Notes under the pieces: generated by a model
Seen by the model: the letters and a program-made list of their open reading frames with translations, nothing else
What the model was told of the DNA's origin: nothing
Databases searched by the model: none
Part shown: positions 11,143 to 22,341 of the stretch, one piece after another
Layout: every line of letters begins with the position of its first letter
How positions within the stretch are numbered: the first letter of the stretch is position 1
From: Arabidopsis thaliana
Lineage: Eukaryota; Streptophyta; Magnoliopsida; Brassicales; Brassicaceae
Assembly: GCF_000001735.4 (NCBI RefSeq)
Contig: NC_003071.7
Coordinates: 13,385,151 to 13,449,150, forward strand
Direction: 5' to 3'
Length of the DNA stretch: 64,000 bases
Position numbers and translations under genes: made by a program

Positions 11143-11761
11143 ATGGCCACAATGCTAATAAACCACATGCTTTTCCTTACGTCGTTGTTAATAGTCGTGT
11201 TTCCAGTAGCAAACGCGATTCCAGCCAGAGACATTGACAAGTTATGCAAAGAGACAACTGATGTGCCCTTCTGCCTCAAATACCTTGGGACAGATCCACG
11301 TATACCAGCCGCACGTGACCTCACTGACGTGCTTTTAATTGCGGTAATGTTATGAATTTTATACATATATTGCAATTTTATTCGAGTGTACTTAATCTTG
11401 TTTATGTTGGAAACTTTATCAGATAACGCAGTCAAAAATGCAAGTGGATGACGCAACCACTCATATTGATAGAGTCCGTCGAAAGTTCAATGGTCCTCAT
11501 GGGAGGAGACGGATCGAGGTTTGCAAGACGAATTACGGAATTGCTTCGGCAAGGTTTCACACAGCTTGGGAACTTGGACTTCAAAAATCGTTTTGGGACG
11601 TGGAAAAACTGGCAAGGATTGGCACCAACGCTGTGATCGACTGCGAAAACGTATGGAGAAGGGATGGTCCGATACAAACGTCTCCTCTCACTTTCTATAA
11701 CATGAATGTTTTCAAGCTTTCTGGAATCATTCTTCTTATTTTCAACAAGCTTGTGACCTAA
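11143..11761 (+). CDS. Secreted invertase/pectin methylesterase inhibitor-like protein, copy 2
   Basis: Exons 11143-11343 and 11423-11761 are joined by a 79-bp phase-0 intron; the protein is 179 residues. The start is the first ATG (MATMLINHM); a longer frame upstream has no ATG. A signal peptide (residues 1-24) is followed by KLCKETTDVPFCLKYLG, then EVCKTNY and DCENVWRRDGP, giving the four family cysteines. Copy 2 is clearly related to copies 1 and 3 along its length, but more diverged in exon 2. Target enzyme unknown. Remembered locus At2g31430. Confidence 0.88.
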
Positions 11762-11769
11762 TTGTACCG

Positions 11770-12290
11770 GAATTTCATGGCCACGACACAAGTGACCTTT
11801 TGTGAAAAGGACGTTTCGTTTGTGAAAGTATGCCAAATTCATTAACGTTCTCTCGTAAAAGTCTTCACTCTCTACTGAAGTTTGTTACTCCTTTTATTCC
11901 AAATTATAAGTTTTTTTTTGGTTCTAAACACACATTTTAAGATTTGTTTTTATTATTAAAAAAACTATCATTTAAGATTTCTAATGCTATAGTCACTCTT
12001 GTTCACTCCTAAAGTCTATGTCGATGTTTGTTATATATATATGTTCCTCCAAGATATATATGCGCCAAAGCCTTGGACAATTAAAGACTCAAATAAGAAT
12101 CGCTGATTTCAGTCGGAGACTCATATTCCCTCCAAAAATGTTTTTTTTTTTTTGGTGAATATCTCCAAAAGTATTCTTAAACCAGGTTGATTTAATTCCA
12201 TTAATTATTGTTACTATTTTACTGTGCTACCATTCAAATATTTAAGGAATCTCATCCATAGACAATTATTACCGTTTTTAACTTTCAATC
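11770..12290. other. Intergenic between PMEI-like copies 2 and 3
   Basis: AT-rich, with a T-tract near 12140. The right half (12170-12310) is similar to the upstream region of copy 1. Confidence 0.5.
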
Positions 12291-12294
12291 TAAC

Positions 12295-12302
12295 TATAAA
12301 TA
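12295..12302 (+). promoter_or_regulatory. TATA box of PMEI-like gene 3
   Basis: TATAAATA, 71 bp before the ATG at 12366, in a context shared with copy 1. Confidence 0.6.
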
Positions 12303-12365
12303 AGATCTTTGAAACACAGATTTTTTTTTAAATAAAAAAGATACACGTTTAATTTGTGTCTCAAT

Positions 12366-13689
12366 ATGGCCACGATGCTAAAAAAACACATAAATTTTCT
12401 TTCGTCGTTATTATTAGTGCTTTTTGCATTTCCAAAATCAAATGCAATGCCAACCAAAGACGTATACAGTCTTTGCAAGGAGTCGTCTGAAGTAGATTTC
12501 TGCATGAAAAACATTGGGTCGGACAAACGTATAGTAGCCGCACGCGACTTCTATGACATATTTTTAATCGCGGTACGTTAGATAGTTACTAATGTAACAA
12601 TTTTCGTTTTTTTTTTATATTAATTATGCAGAAATCCATGTGGTAGAAACTAGGAATAAAAAGAATTTTCGTAATATTGATGATCTAACGTAACTTAGAT
12701 TTAATTAAGAAAACTGAATAATTGTAACCAATCAAAAGTAAATGTTAAACAAATCGCAAATATTAGATTAGAAGATGCAAATATTTCCTCTACTTCGATC
12801 CATGCATATTTAACATATAATATATAAATAAATCGACAAGTTAATAATATTTTAGAAAATCATTTTTCATTAAATTAATTACAGGACTATTAAAATTTTA
12901 TCAATCAAGAAAATAGTACCCTACACAATAAATTTTGATATAGAGCTGAGTTTTGTTTTAATTTAATTTTGGTAATTTCTATTTTATTTTTTTTTCTTTT
13001 CTTGGAGAAGATTGGATATATATATCTTAAAAATCAAATATTTGGTTTAATGTAATATATGTGACAATAGCTTGGTCACATATATTACAAAGAAGAAGCA
13101 AAATGTTTGGTTCAATGTAAATAAACTTAGGGATAATAACGGTCTAAACTTAGGGATATTGATAAATGGATTGGATTAATAGTAGAAATTTTTAACCTCA
13201 ACATTTCTTGTATTATTAAATGGCATCCAAAGTACTAGAATATTTTTGGAAAAAATTGTAGTTTACTAATACACTACACAAAAAAATATACCCTTTATTT
13301 ATTTATGATTGAAACCTTCTTACCAGGTATCAAGGACCCAAATTATAGTTGACACTGGACTCTTGGTTATCAGCGGTGAAGATACCCGTAAAAACTATAA
13401 TGAACCATTTGAGAAGAATTGGGTCGCTGTATGCGAGGAAAAATACAAGATCGCGGTTAATAGTTTTCAGAAGGCTCGAGTAGTTGGAGAGAAAAAGTCA
13501 AAGTCATTAACGGACCGTATGGAAATGTCCCAACTCACTGAAGCTGGCTTTGAGGCTGTGCTCGATTGTCAAGACGAATGGACAAAGATTCTAGAACATG
13601 AACAAGCGTGTCCTTTTTCTTACTGGTACCATAAAGTTCGAAAACTAGTTAAAATTACTCGTGTTATTGTCAAAAGGCTTAACGCCTAG
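12366..13689 (+). CDS. Secreted invertase/pectin methylesterase inhibitor-like protein, copy 3
   Basis: Exons 12366-12572 and 13327-13689 are separated by a 754-bp phase-0 intron, much longer than in copies 1 and 2; the protein is 189 residues. It has a signal peptide (FLSSLLLVLFAFPKSNA). Hairpin cysteines are SLCKESSEVDFC, with AVCEEKY and DCQDEWTK downstream; an extra Cys lies in QACPFSYWY. It is closest to copy 1 in exon 1 and upstream. The start is the ATG at 12366; the longer frame lacks an ATG. Remembered locus At2g31432. Confidence 0.86.
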
Positions 13690-13769
13690 CTAGTTGTATT
13701 GTTACTTTGAGTATTATCTGTTTAGGTTAAATAAATGACTTTTTTTTATTTATTTATAAGTTTTTGATA

Positions 13770-14100
13770 ATTTCTCATCATAAATGCATGCAAAACATGA
13801 AGTTTTAAACTTTTGACGCAATTATGGGATACATGACCTGAATGAGATTTGCAAGTCGGGAGATCTAAAGAGGCCAAACCAAAAATTAACTGACCAATGC
13901 AACCGCCTCTTATGATCAACAGAGTTTGTCACGCAGTTATAAACTGGATTTTCTGAAATATTTCTTGGTTCAGTGATATAAAATTTCCTCAGTTTTTTTT
14001 TGATAATTTAGGATCATAAGTGCGTTTTAAAACACAAGGGTTTAAGTTTCGAGGCAATTAGGAGATAAAGACGAACGAGATTTGCAAGCAAGAAACCAAG
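13770..14100 (+). pseudogene. Remnant of a fourth PMEI-like copy (3' part and 3' flank)
   Basis: Around 13885-13905 there is CTGACCAATGCAACC, like the exon 2 start of copy 1 (10100). Downstream sequence (about 13945-14100) resembles the 3' flank of copy 1 (10540-10700): GATAATTT..ATCAT, then CGTTTTAAAA, GAGGCAATT, GAACGAGATTTGCAAGCAA. The copy 3 flank at 13765-13860 shows the same block, so it occurs twice in a row here. No usable reading frame remains. Confidence 0.55.
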
Positions 14101-14158
14101 ACATGAGATAAAATGATATTAACGACTGTTCTATTGTTGTTCTGAGACCGAGGCCAGA

Positions 14159-15821
14159 TTACCGTGAGGCGCTGCTTTGGTTCCGGCTTTCCAACAACCT
14201 TTGCCAAACCATTTTTCCACAATGCACAAGAGTCAAAGATGCCACAAGGTAAAGAAGAGGAACCCCGATCACACAACCTTCCGATGCAAAATTCACCAAT
14301 GTCTGGTAAGAATCAAGAAAACAAAAACAAAAGATCACTGTTAAGCCTATCCTAACCAGTAAAGGATATAGACAATACAGGTGGTATTGAAAAGTCTGAG
14401 ATCTTACCAACATTCCAGCAGTAAGGTGTATGACTGGAACTATTATTTGATCTACTTTGTTCCCTTTTGCATACCCTTCGAAAGCAATGACCATCGAGAA
14501 TGTGTGGATCGTAACAAATGCAAGAGCAATGATTGCTGTAAGACATGGTTGTAAAATTATAACATGAGTACTAGTGCACTAGACAAAAATCAAACCACTA
14601 GCGACTTAATGAAGAAGTGACAAAGCTTAATATGTTGTACGAACAAGATTTGGGTTCAAATGACTCACCAGAGATGAGAAAAAATGGCACCTTCGAACAT
14701 CTTTCGACATAGAATGTGGCTGGACCAAACGCTGGAGTTAAGAGGCTCAAACAAAAGAATACAGCATGCGCCACACCATGACCTAAACCACCAGCTGCTT
14801 GCAATTGACTGGAATAGTCTTAGATCATGTCAAATAGTAAGAAACGGGATGCATAACAGCTGCTGGGTGGGTTCTAGGTTCCATATTAGTTTCAACTATA
14901 TCGTTATCCAACCTATTCTACAGCATTCTCCTTCTTCCAAAACAAGAAACTAAGCTTTAAGAACAAGGTAGACAAATCTAAATCCTATTCCAAGATCAAG
15001 ATACTTGCAACCCATTTACTTCGTGTTTCTTATCAGACAGCAAGAGTCCACAAGTGTGTTTTCCTACCTAATAATATAAACTAACACAAAAGCCGCATAC
15101 AATCTATGAAACAAACTAAAGATCTTCGAAAAAATAAACCGGAAAGCGTACCTAGAGCAATCTGCAGCTTATCAGTGAGAAACAGGCGGGGCCTTGAGAT
15201 ACGATCCGCAAAGGAATCCAAGACATCCTCAAGCCTCCTTCAGTATAACAACAGAGATAACAAGTTTCAAAACAAGCTATACAGCCAATCTGCCTATCTA
15301 TCATACATACATTGGCTCCGTAAACGAACAACATCAAATTAACAACAGTAGGACGAAGAACAAACTTACTTGTAAACCTTCCAGAAGAGAAAGCGAAGGC
15401 CTTCCTGGAAACAAACAGAGGTGATAACAAGTAAAGCATAAGGCCACCACACATTGGCTTTGAGAGGAAGAAATGGTCTCCATAATCCCGACAAGATGAT
15501 CAGACTCACAAGCCACAGCAACGTACTGCATTACATTTACCAAGCAAATCAATCAATCTCCCAAAAACCCTAATTTTTTCCAGGTAAAAATCTTCGCGAA
15601 ATACCCAACATTTCGAAGCAATCGAATTGAATCACATAGATAGCTTTTGGGGGAAACAAAAAAAAAACAATCCGGAATAAGCAGAGCGATTGTGAAAAAA
15701 GAAAGAACCTGGAGAGAACAGTGAGGATGAGAAAGGGCTTTCTGGAGATGACGGAGACGAAAAGTGAAAGAGACGGTCCTAAAGCCACCAGCGCGTAGCC
15801 GATACCCGCCGCGACCGTCAT
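14159..15821 (-). CDS. APH1: APH1, gamma-secretase complex subunit
   Basis: APH1 is a multipass membrane scaffold of gamma-secretase, which cuts proteins within the membrane alongside presenilin, nicastrin and PEN-2. Six exons were read: 15709-15821, 15370-15525, 15152-15237, 14669-14797, 14408-14535 and 14159-14302. They join in frame to 251 residues. Hydrophobic helices alternate with loops through the whole protein, as expected for seven segments. The family [13 protein letters not shown] segment carries the conserved His and glycines, and a second conserved His lies in [11 protein letters not shown]. Start ATG 15821. The role in plants is less defined than in animals. Remembered locus At2g31440. 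Confidence 0.92.
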
Positions 15822-16167
15822 GCCACACCGGTCTCAGAGACTTTCAAATAGGTCAAACTCTCTCTACTCCAAACGTTGAAAGAACTCTTGAATCGAATCA
15901 ATTGACAAAAAAGAGTCTTTTTTTGTGGTTCTGGAACCAAAAAAATCTGACGTTTCACATCCTTCATTGAAAAACTTAAGATTTAACACCAGAAAATTAA
16001 TTAATTAATTACCTGCAAGCTTCCTAATTAATATACATCGACAAGTTTTCATTATCAACATTGCAAGCCTCGAAGCTCTAACAGTTTTCTTGGATGCAAA
16101 GAGAAACTAATCAAAAAATGGTTTTTTTTTTTGTTTTACTCAAAATACAAAAGTCTTGGACTTCGGA
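15822..16167. other. Short intergenic, APH1 promoter and NTH1 3' flank
   Basis: About 350 bp between two minus-strand genes; nothing else seen. Confidence 0.5.
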
Positions 16168-18984
16168 TCATGGTTCTTTGCTTCGGTTAGATTTCTTCAA
16201 CTTGGAAGATGGGCTTGATGTTTCTTTGAATGCAGCAGGACAAAGCTTACTGACACTGCAGGCTTCGCAGCGTGGTCTTATTGGTGTGCAAATCATTTGT
16301 CCAAACCCCACCTGTGTATGATTGTCAGACAAGACAAGAATGAAGATCAGGGAGGGCAGCTATGTTACTCAATACTATCATGGGATTTGTATAGTCTTAT
16401 GTGTGTCTTAAGGTAGAAGAATTGGCGAGAATGACGAACCAAAAGCGGGTTAATGGCAACCCATTCTTCCTTTGGAAGCCATTGTTGCAAAGCTACTCTT
16501 GTTTCCTCTGGAGATGTAGTTTTCTAGAAAGTCATAGATTGCAAATGGGTGACAAAGACCAGGCAAACAGAATCGGAGACAATCTGCTCGGTATGTCACA
16601 ATACCATTTCTGATTGAAGCCAATTTAGAGGTACCTGTTTGGTTCCTGGACGAGACACCCAACCAAGTCGATTGCAAATGCGATGCACATGTGTGTCTAC
16701 ACATATGCCTTGGACATCATTCCATGCTATATGCAGAATCTGCCATGTAGAGAACAGAAGAGAAATTTGAGAAGCTTTTTGAAAACATTTCATCTAAAAC
16801 TCACAAGATATAAGTAATAATATAGTCGAATTTTACCAGATGGGCCATCTTGGGACCAATCCCTGGAAGAGACAGCAGGTCGTCCAAAGAGCTTGGAATG
16901 TCTCCGTCATATTTCACTAGACAAATTCTAGCTATTTTCTTCATATAGGTAGCCTTCCTTGTATAAAATCCAACCTGAAAGTAAAGGCAAACTGTTAAAC
17001 CAAGATTTTACTAAGAATAAGGCCTTTTTATGAGAAAATGGCATAAAATTAGCACATCAAGGGGCTCATGTTAGAGGCAATGACGTGAAGAAGTAAGACG
17101 GCACTTGGATAACATACCGGATAGATCAATTCTTTTATGGTTGATTCATCAGCTTTGTCAACCGCTTCGGGAGTAAGAAGGCCGTTTTGATGAAGACGAT
17201 GTATTGCCGCTGCATGTTGAAAGCGTCTGAATAGTAAGTATCCATGTACAATCATGAACTTGTAAATGCAGATGATTTGAGTGTAAACTAGAAAAGTGAA
17301 ATAAGTGTTTCTTAATAGCACAAAACTCACCGTTATTAACTTGATCTTTTGTCTGACTTGAAAGAAGTGCTCCTAGCAAGACAGCAAATCTTCTTTCCTA
17401 GGGATAGCAAAAAACTGATTAATATTAAAACAAGAACAATCCATCCCTCTGCTTTCAAGCATAGCTTGTTTTAATGAGAAAACAACAAAGAGAAAAAGGT
17501 GCTTTCTTGAGCAGACAATAAGAATCCTTTCGTAAGCCATTCACTAGCTATAACTACATCAAATTTTATACGAAACTCAAGGACACATGTGCTTTATACG
17601 GTAAACAAAAAAGCTCAAGCCAAAAGAGCAGAAACTCAGTGTATCTCATGGCATACTTCCACACAAAAATTAAACACTAAATTGAGGAAAATAATTATAC
17701 CGTGGGAGGTAGAAAGCTTCCGGCTTTATCACATCCCATAGAATCAACTGGTGCATCTTCAGAAGATCTCATTTGACGAATACCCTCGAGCACTTCGACC
17801 CAGTTTTCAGGCGGATATCCTGGATTATAAACATAACAAGTTACTGTGTGTGAAGAAATCTGTAAAGTAAAAACCAAACCAACCCTATCATTAAGGGACT
17901 CGGTGCATGATAACATACCTGCTGTTTTGACTGAAGTCACAGTGATGCTAGTTTCCGTTGACCTGCCTGCAAAAGCTAGATAATTAATATCTCTTGACCG
18001 TTTAAAGAATCTTCTTGATGATAGAACTTTTCCTACCAACTTCTATTCAGATTAAATCTGTTGAGACATTCAAGTGACAAGAACATATCATGCAACTAGT
18101 TTAGAAAGTAGTCAGGTTCTTTGGCTATTTTTTCAACCTGGTGATTGATATTAAGTTTAATGAATGGTTGGGAATGTGAAAGTTGTGAGTTTATAAAAGG
18201 AGACTTACTAGATGAAGGAGATCCAATAGTCTTTTTGTAAGCAAAATCTTCTATATCGGGTAAACCACACAGCTGATGCATCATTAGACATGAAAAGATG
18301 GAAGACATTACATTAAGCAACACATAAGACTCTAAATAGTAAAATACTAACACAAGGTCATATATGGTCATGGAACAAATGGCAACACTAATCAAGGTTT
18401 TCTCTCATTTGCTGAAGCACAGGGCGAACAAATTTAAAAACACTAGGATCACTAACAACCCATAGGGCTGAGTCAGATTAACTTAAAACTCAAGACATTT
18501 GGACAAATAAGACAAAATCTGAGCCAAGTAAGAACACACTTTAGAGAAATTATCACACTTGAGAGATAAATCTCCAGAACCCAGTTCTACAAAATGCTAA
18601 ACGCTCAATTGAGGAAACTTACTTTGTGGGTATTGACTCCTTTGCCGGAATATTTCTCCAGAGGCTCAAAAGGTTCCTGCTTTAGCCTTTTTTTCCGGGT
18701 ATACACTCGAGTCTCCGACCCAGAAGCTCCATAGGCTAGTTCTAGTGAAACATACTAGTCACGCTAATAGCAACACACAATCTCCAAGGAATTTGAACAG
18801 ACAGAGCGAGAGAGAGAAAAGAACCTGAGTTGGAATCTGAGAGGGGGTGTTGGGTTTTTAAGGAGATGTGCTTAGAAGAAGATACAGCTCCGTGAATTTG
18901 GCGACTCATGGTCCCAATTCGATAAAATCGAGCGGCGTTGGGATGGATTGAAGTAGCGGCTCCTCCGTTAACCAGAAGAATCAT
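16168..18984 (-). CDS. NTH1: NTH1, endonuclease III-type DNA glycosylase/AP lyase
   Basis: NTH1 removes oxidised pyrimidines and nicks abasic sites in base excision repair, mainly in plastids. Eleven exons were read: 18825-18984, 18623-18741, 18209-18272, 17919-17966, 17701-17819, 17331-17397, 17118-17209, 16837-16974, 16635-16739, 16440-16523 and 16168-16311. They give 379 residues. The helix-hairpin-helix LPGIGPKMA carries the catalytic Lys (about 265), and VDTHVHR the catalytic Asp (about 284). The C-terminus has the iron-sulfur loop C-x6-C-x2-C-x5-C (340, 347, 350, 356). The Ser-rich N-terminus suits an organelle transit peptide; a second Met lies at residue 26. Exon 6 with its 5' intron is partly duplicated near 23.8 kb. 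Remembered locus At2g31450. Confidence 0.95.
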
Positions 18985-19144
18985 TCAAGGAAATTGCAAC
19001 ATTTGTTTTTTATTTTGCCGAAAATATATTAATTTGCAACATTGTTATTATTAAAGCTTCATCAAATTATATGAATTGAAATCGTTTTCTCCCCCATAAA
19101 TTGAAACCACAAAACGTTTTTTTTTTTTTTTTTTTTTTTAAATG

Positions 19145-19421
19145 TTAAGACCATCTCCTCAATAAAAATAAGGAAAGTTTCTAAAAAAAAAATATATTAA
19201 TATTTTAATCAAAACAGATATATTAATTATTATTTAATAGTTGAACTAATTATATGATGACACCTGTCCAAATTGGATGAAAATAGTTTCTCAAAGTTTC
19301 TCTTCCGAGAAACTTAACTCTCCTTCTCTCCTACTTTTTCTCACCTCTCTCATACTTTTTCTTTTTTAATTATTTTTTTTTTGTTGGGTATCTCATTGAG
19401 ATACTTCCAATGGAGATCAAG
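19145..19421 (+). mobile_element. MITE-like repeat, copy A
   Basis: Starts TTAAGACCATCTCC and ends CCAATGGAGATCAAG, which reads as a degraded inverted terminal pair (TAAGACCATCTCC against its complement). It shares ordered blocks with 47800-48076: TTAATATTTTA, TTGAACTAAT, TCTCAAAGTTTCTC..GAGAAACTT and CTCTCTCCT. Non-coding, AT-rich. Family not identified. Confidence 0.4.
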
Positions 19422-19516
19422 TTTAAATAAAGAAAAGGGTCAAGAAACCTGTAATTAATTCAAAGTTTATTCAAAGTAAATATTGTTTTCTAAATGGGTG
19501 TAGTTAGAACATACAG

Positions 19517-19526
19517 TATATATATA
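19517..19526 (+). promoter_or_regulatory. TATA box of the second B3 gene
   Basis: TATATATATA, 100-109 bp before the ATG at 19626 and downstream of the longer frame's first ATG, which supports the shorter start. Confidence 0.45.
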
Positions 19527-19625
19527 CATCACACTCTCATTCTATCTTTCTTCTCTTTACATAATTTCTTGAAACGCAAGAAAAAAACACGATCATTCTA
19601 TCTCTTTTGCTGTGCTCTAGATTTA

Positions 19626-20360
19626 ATGTCAGATTCTGCAGAGATGCAACAGCCGGAGTTACTGCTGAAATCCATGAATAAATTGAATGGGTATCATCCA
19701 CAACTAATCATTCCAAAGAAGACTCTCTTCAAGTGTGATCTCGATGACAAACAGTCACGACTCCAAGTTTCTTCCATGCATATGGAAAATTCAGGCTTCT
19801 TAACGGAAGATGAAAAACGAACCATAGAGGCACAAAAGATGAAGAAACGACGGACGGCTGGTTTGAGAGTAGCTTTTATAGATCCTGAATCGCAACAGTA
19901 CGTGCTTGAGTTACATAAGTGGACCAAGAGCTATGCCTTTGTTAAAGGTTGGAATAAGGTGGTTGATAAGAACGACAAAACGTTCAAGGTGGGCGACGTT
20001 TTCTCTCTCTGGGTTTTCCGTTGCGGAGGAGTGAACCCTGTTCACGACGGCGTCAATCTTTCGGGTGGCCACGCCGACTCTGTTGTTGACGGTTTGGAGC
20101 AAGGTAGTCTCTGTTTTGTTCTGGTTCCTGCAAAAGTTTCTGTTCACGACGGCAATCTTCCTCAAGATTCTGGTCACGACGGCCACAACGACAATCTTCC
20201 TCAAGATTCTGTTGAACCTAGCTCTTTTTTCGACGAGTCTTACGAGTTAAACCACCTGTTCTTTGATCAAGAAGACAGTCAAGGCTATCTTCCCGACGAA
20301 GATGAAGACTTTGGCTTCAACGATGATGGCTCGATTCGTGATTCCGGTCACTACCAGTGA
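19626..20360 (+). CDS. B3 domain protein, DUF313 subgroup, with acidic tail
   Basis: A single exon encodes 244 residues from ATG 19626. An upstream ATG at 19494 would add 44 hydrophobic/basic residues unlike the family and precedes the TATA box, so I reject it. The B3/DUF313 fold covers about residues 10-180: LNGYHPQLIIPKKTLFKCDL, MHMENSGFLTEDE, LRVAFIDPESQQYVLELHKW and GWNKVV..FKVGDVFSLWVFR. The tail has repeated HDG..LPQDS units followed by an Asp/Glu-rich stretch. It is related to the gene at 8214-8843. DNA binding is family inference only. Remembered locus At2g31460. Confidence 0.88.
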   Translation: MSDSAEMQQPELLLKSMNKLNGYHPQLIIPKKTLFKCDLDDKQSRLQVSSMHMENSGFLTEDEKRTIEAQKMKKRRTAGLRVAFIDPESQQYVLELHKWTKSYAFVKGWNKVVDKNDKTFKVGDVFSLWVFRCGGVNPVHDGVNLSGGHADSVVDGLEQGSLCFVLVPAKVSVHDGNLPQDSGHDGHNDNLPQDSVEPSSFFDESYELNHLFFDQEDSQGYLPDEDEDFGFNDDGSIRDSGHYQ

Positions 20361-20855
20361 AGATGATGCTTCAGTTACACTTTTGGTATTTTGTTTCTTG
20401 ACTGACACGTATGAGTTTTCATACTTGTATAGTCTTTTGTTTAGTTTGCTTAAGTCAATTTCGTTGAGGAATGATTGTTCTCTCATTGTGTTTAGAATGC
20501 CTATACTTAAATTCTTGATGGGTTTTTAGCTAAAACTGGTTAATCTGCTTTGGTTTGTACTATTCTGAGTTTGAGTCAAACCAGATTTGTTTATCAAGAT
20601 TTGCTTACGATGTACTCTGTTCATGAATGATAGAAAACACTTGCTACGTACATCTAATAAAACAGATTTGTTGTTCTGAGAGGATTGAGTTCACTCCAAG
20701 TCACAGCAAAAACCACATAGATCATAATTAGGGTTTTGCTAAAAGTAGATGTGGGCCATGTGGCTAAGACCAGTTTATTCTTCAGTGATGCTATGATCGT
20801 TGGTTTCTTTTCTGGTAAGGTAAAACAAAGAACAACTTTGATCTCAAGGCTATTG
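20361..20855. other. 3' flank of the B3 gene, no feature seen
   Basis: AT-rich; should contain the 3' untranslated region. No supportable frame. Confidence 0.4.
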
Positions 20856-20869
20856 TCACCCAACTAATT

Positions 20870-21600
20870 CTGTTTTGAGGAGAACTTGGGAAAAATCAAT
20901 CAGCTGAATTTTAGCTCCCTCTGAGATCCCTAATACGCGGAAGATGCCTTCATGGAGCACCAAAACGTAAATTGTCATCAGAAACGGTTCTCTTTTGTGC
21001 ATCATATGCATACAGTTGAAGCCGCAACAAAGCCTTTTCCGTTGCATGATAAACCACAGCAACCTGTATCAGTAAAGAACCGATAACAATGTTTGTAGCA
21101 GATTAACGGTCACTTTCACGTGGCAACAAATCTCTGAGAGTAATTTCAAGTGATCAGTGTAAGCATACTTGATCAAGTGAAACAAGAAACAAAACTAATA
21201 AGCCAACATTACTTAAGGCAGAAAGCAACATCGATAGCTGGCAAAAATGTTTCTAGATGATACAGCTGCCACTGTTTTACTACTTAAAAGATCTAATGAC
21301 CTAAGACAAAAAAAAAAGAGAGTACTTTATCCATTCTATTACTGAAAGAAACCAATCTCTGCAGCTTGTGACAACAATTCCAACATTAGCAACCATCAAT
21401 ATCTCCTCGGCATTTTGTCGAACAAATAGCGCTCTCTGGAACTGCAATGTTATAACCCTCGAGTATACGGCGAAGTGCAGTATTAAGACCATACCATTTG
21501 TTCATAGTGGTGAATATAATACACTCCCAAGTTTGATAGCCACATTCTCGACCTTAGTTTTGCGATTCGACAACAATGGTCCAATACGTCTGGTGGATAT
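20870..21600 (-). pseudogene. Coding-like fragments on minus strand, unidentified
   Basis: Three short stretches look like exon pieces. At 21061-20953, after an AG acceptor, a frame reads VAVVYHATEKALLRLQLYAY and runs to a stop. At 21595-21500 another reads RRIGPLLSNRKTKVENVAIK and stops. At about 21440-21350 a third reads FQRALFVRQNAEEILMVANV. The composition is protein-like, but the pieces are in different frames with stops and no start was found. I do not recognise a family. It may be a decayed gene or an unannotated multi-exon gene. Confidence 0.35.
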
Positions 21601-21609
21601 GATAACGAA

Positions 21610-22341
21610 TAATATTGAGACTTAAAAAAACTGATTACTTGAGAAATTGATCATAACCAGAAAAAAATTTGAAATCAAAAAACTTATTTAAGGTAGATTC
21701 CAGTTAATCTAACATAACCAGTAAAAAATGGGAAATTTTGGGTTTAGAGGGTAGATTTACGGTTCAGAATAGAAGTGACACTCCGGTTTATGTTTTGGTT
21801 TAAGTTTGTTTTAAAACAATTTTATTTTTAGTGGCTCGGTTGCTATAGCAGTATAGCCTGTAGTCAGACGTGAAATTAGAGTTAGCGGTCCAGAAAATTT
21901 GGGGGCCAAACAACAAATTATATTTCTGAATAGTGTACCTTTTTCTTAGAACTGAATACATTTTAGAGCCTTGCTGTAATTTTTTCAATAAAAATGGGGT
22001 CATGTTGCTCTCTTCAGGACCGCTCCTAAGAGGATCTCAGTCCCCAGAGAGAAGAGTTTTAAAGATATTTTTTCTTAGCTTAGCTTAGAACAGCTGTTGT
22101 TGATTCACATTTTATGAACCAGTGAACAAGAGGATATATAGATGGTTTCTCGGAAAAATGATAACCATCATAGACTAACTTTAAGACTAATTAAGAAAAA
22201 TAGTTATATCCAATAACCAAAAAAAGTACACAAAACCAGCAGCAAAAAAGACAAGGGTTCAATTAAGATCCTTATGATGAGCACTTATGAGCCAAACGAG
22301 AGCTATGTGACAAAATGTCAACTTATTAAGTCTTTAAACAC
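21610..22341. other. Intergenic, no feature seen
   Basis: AT-rich, ending in the 3' flank of DOR. No frame or repeat I can support. Confidence 0.4.

Larger units (their letters stand above)
18985..19625. other. Intergenic between divergent NTH1 and B3 genes
   Basis: Holds a T-tract of about 23 nt (19117-19139), a MITE-like repeat, and the B3 promoter. The first in-frame ATG of the B3 frame (19494) lies upstream of the TATA box and is not used as the start. Confidence 0.6.

Noticed and set aside
19494-19625. Longer start of the second B3 gene (44 extra residues)
   Set aside because: The extra stretch is hydrophobic/basic unlike the family and its ATG lies upstream of the TATA box at 19517.
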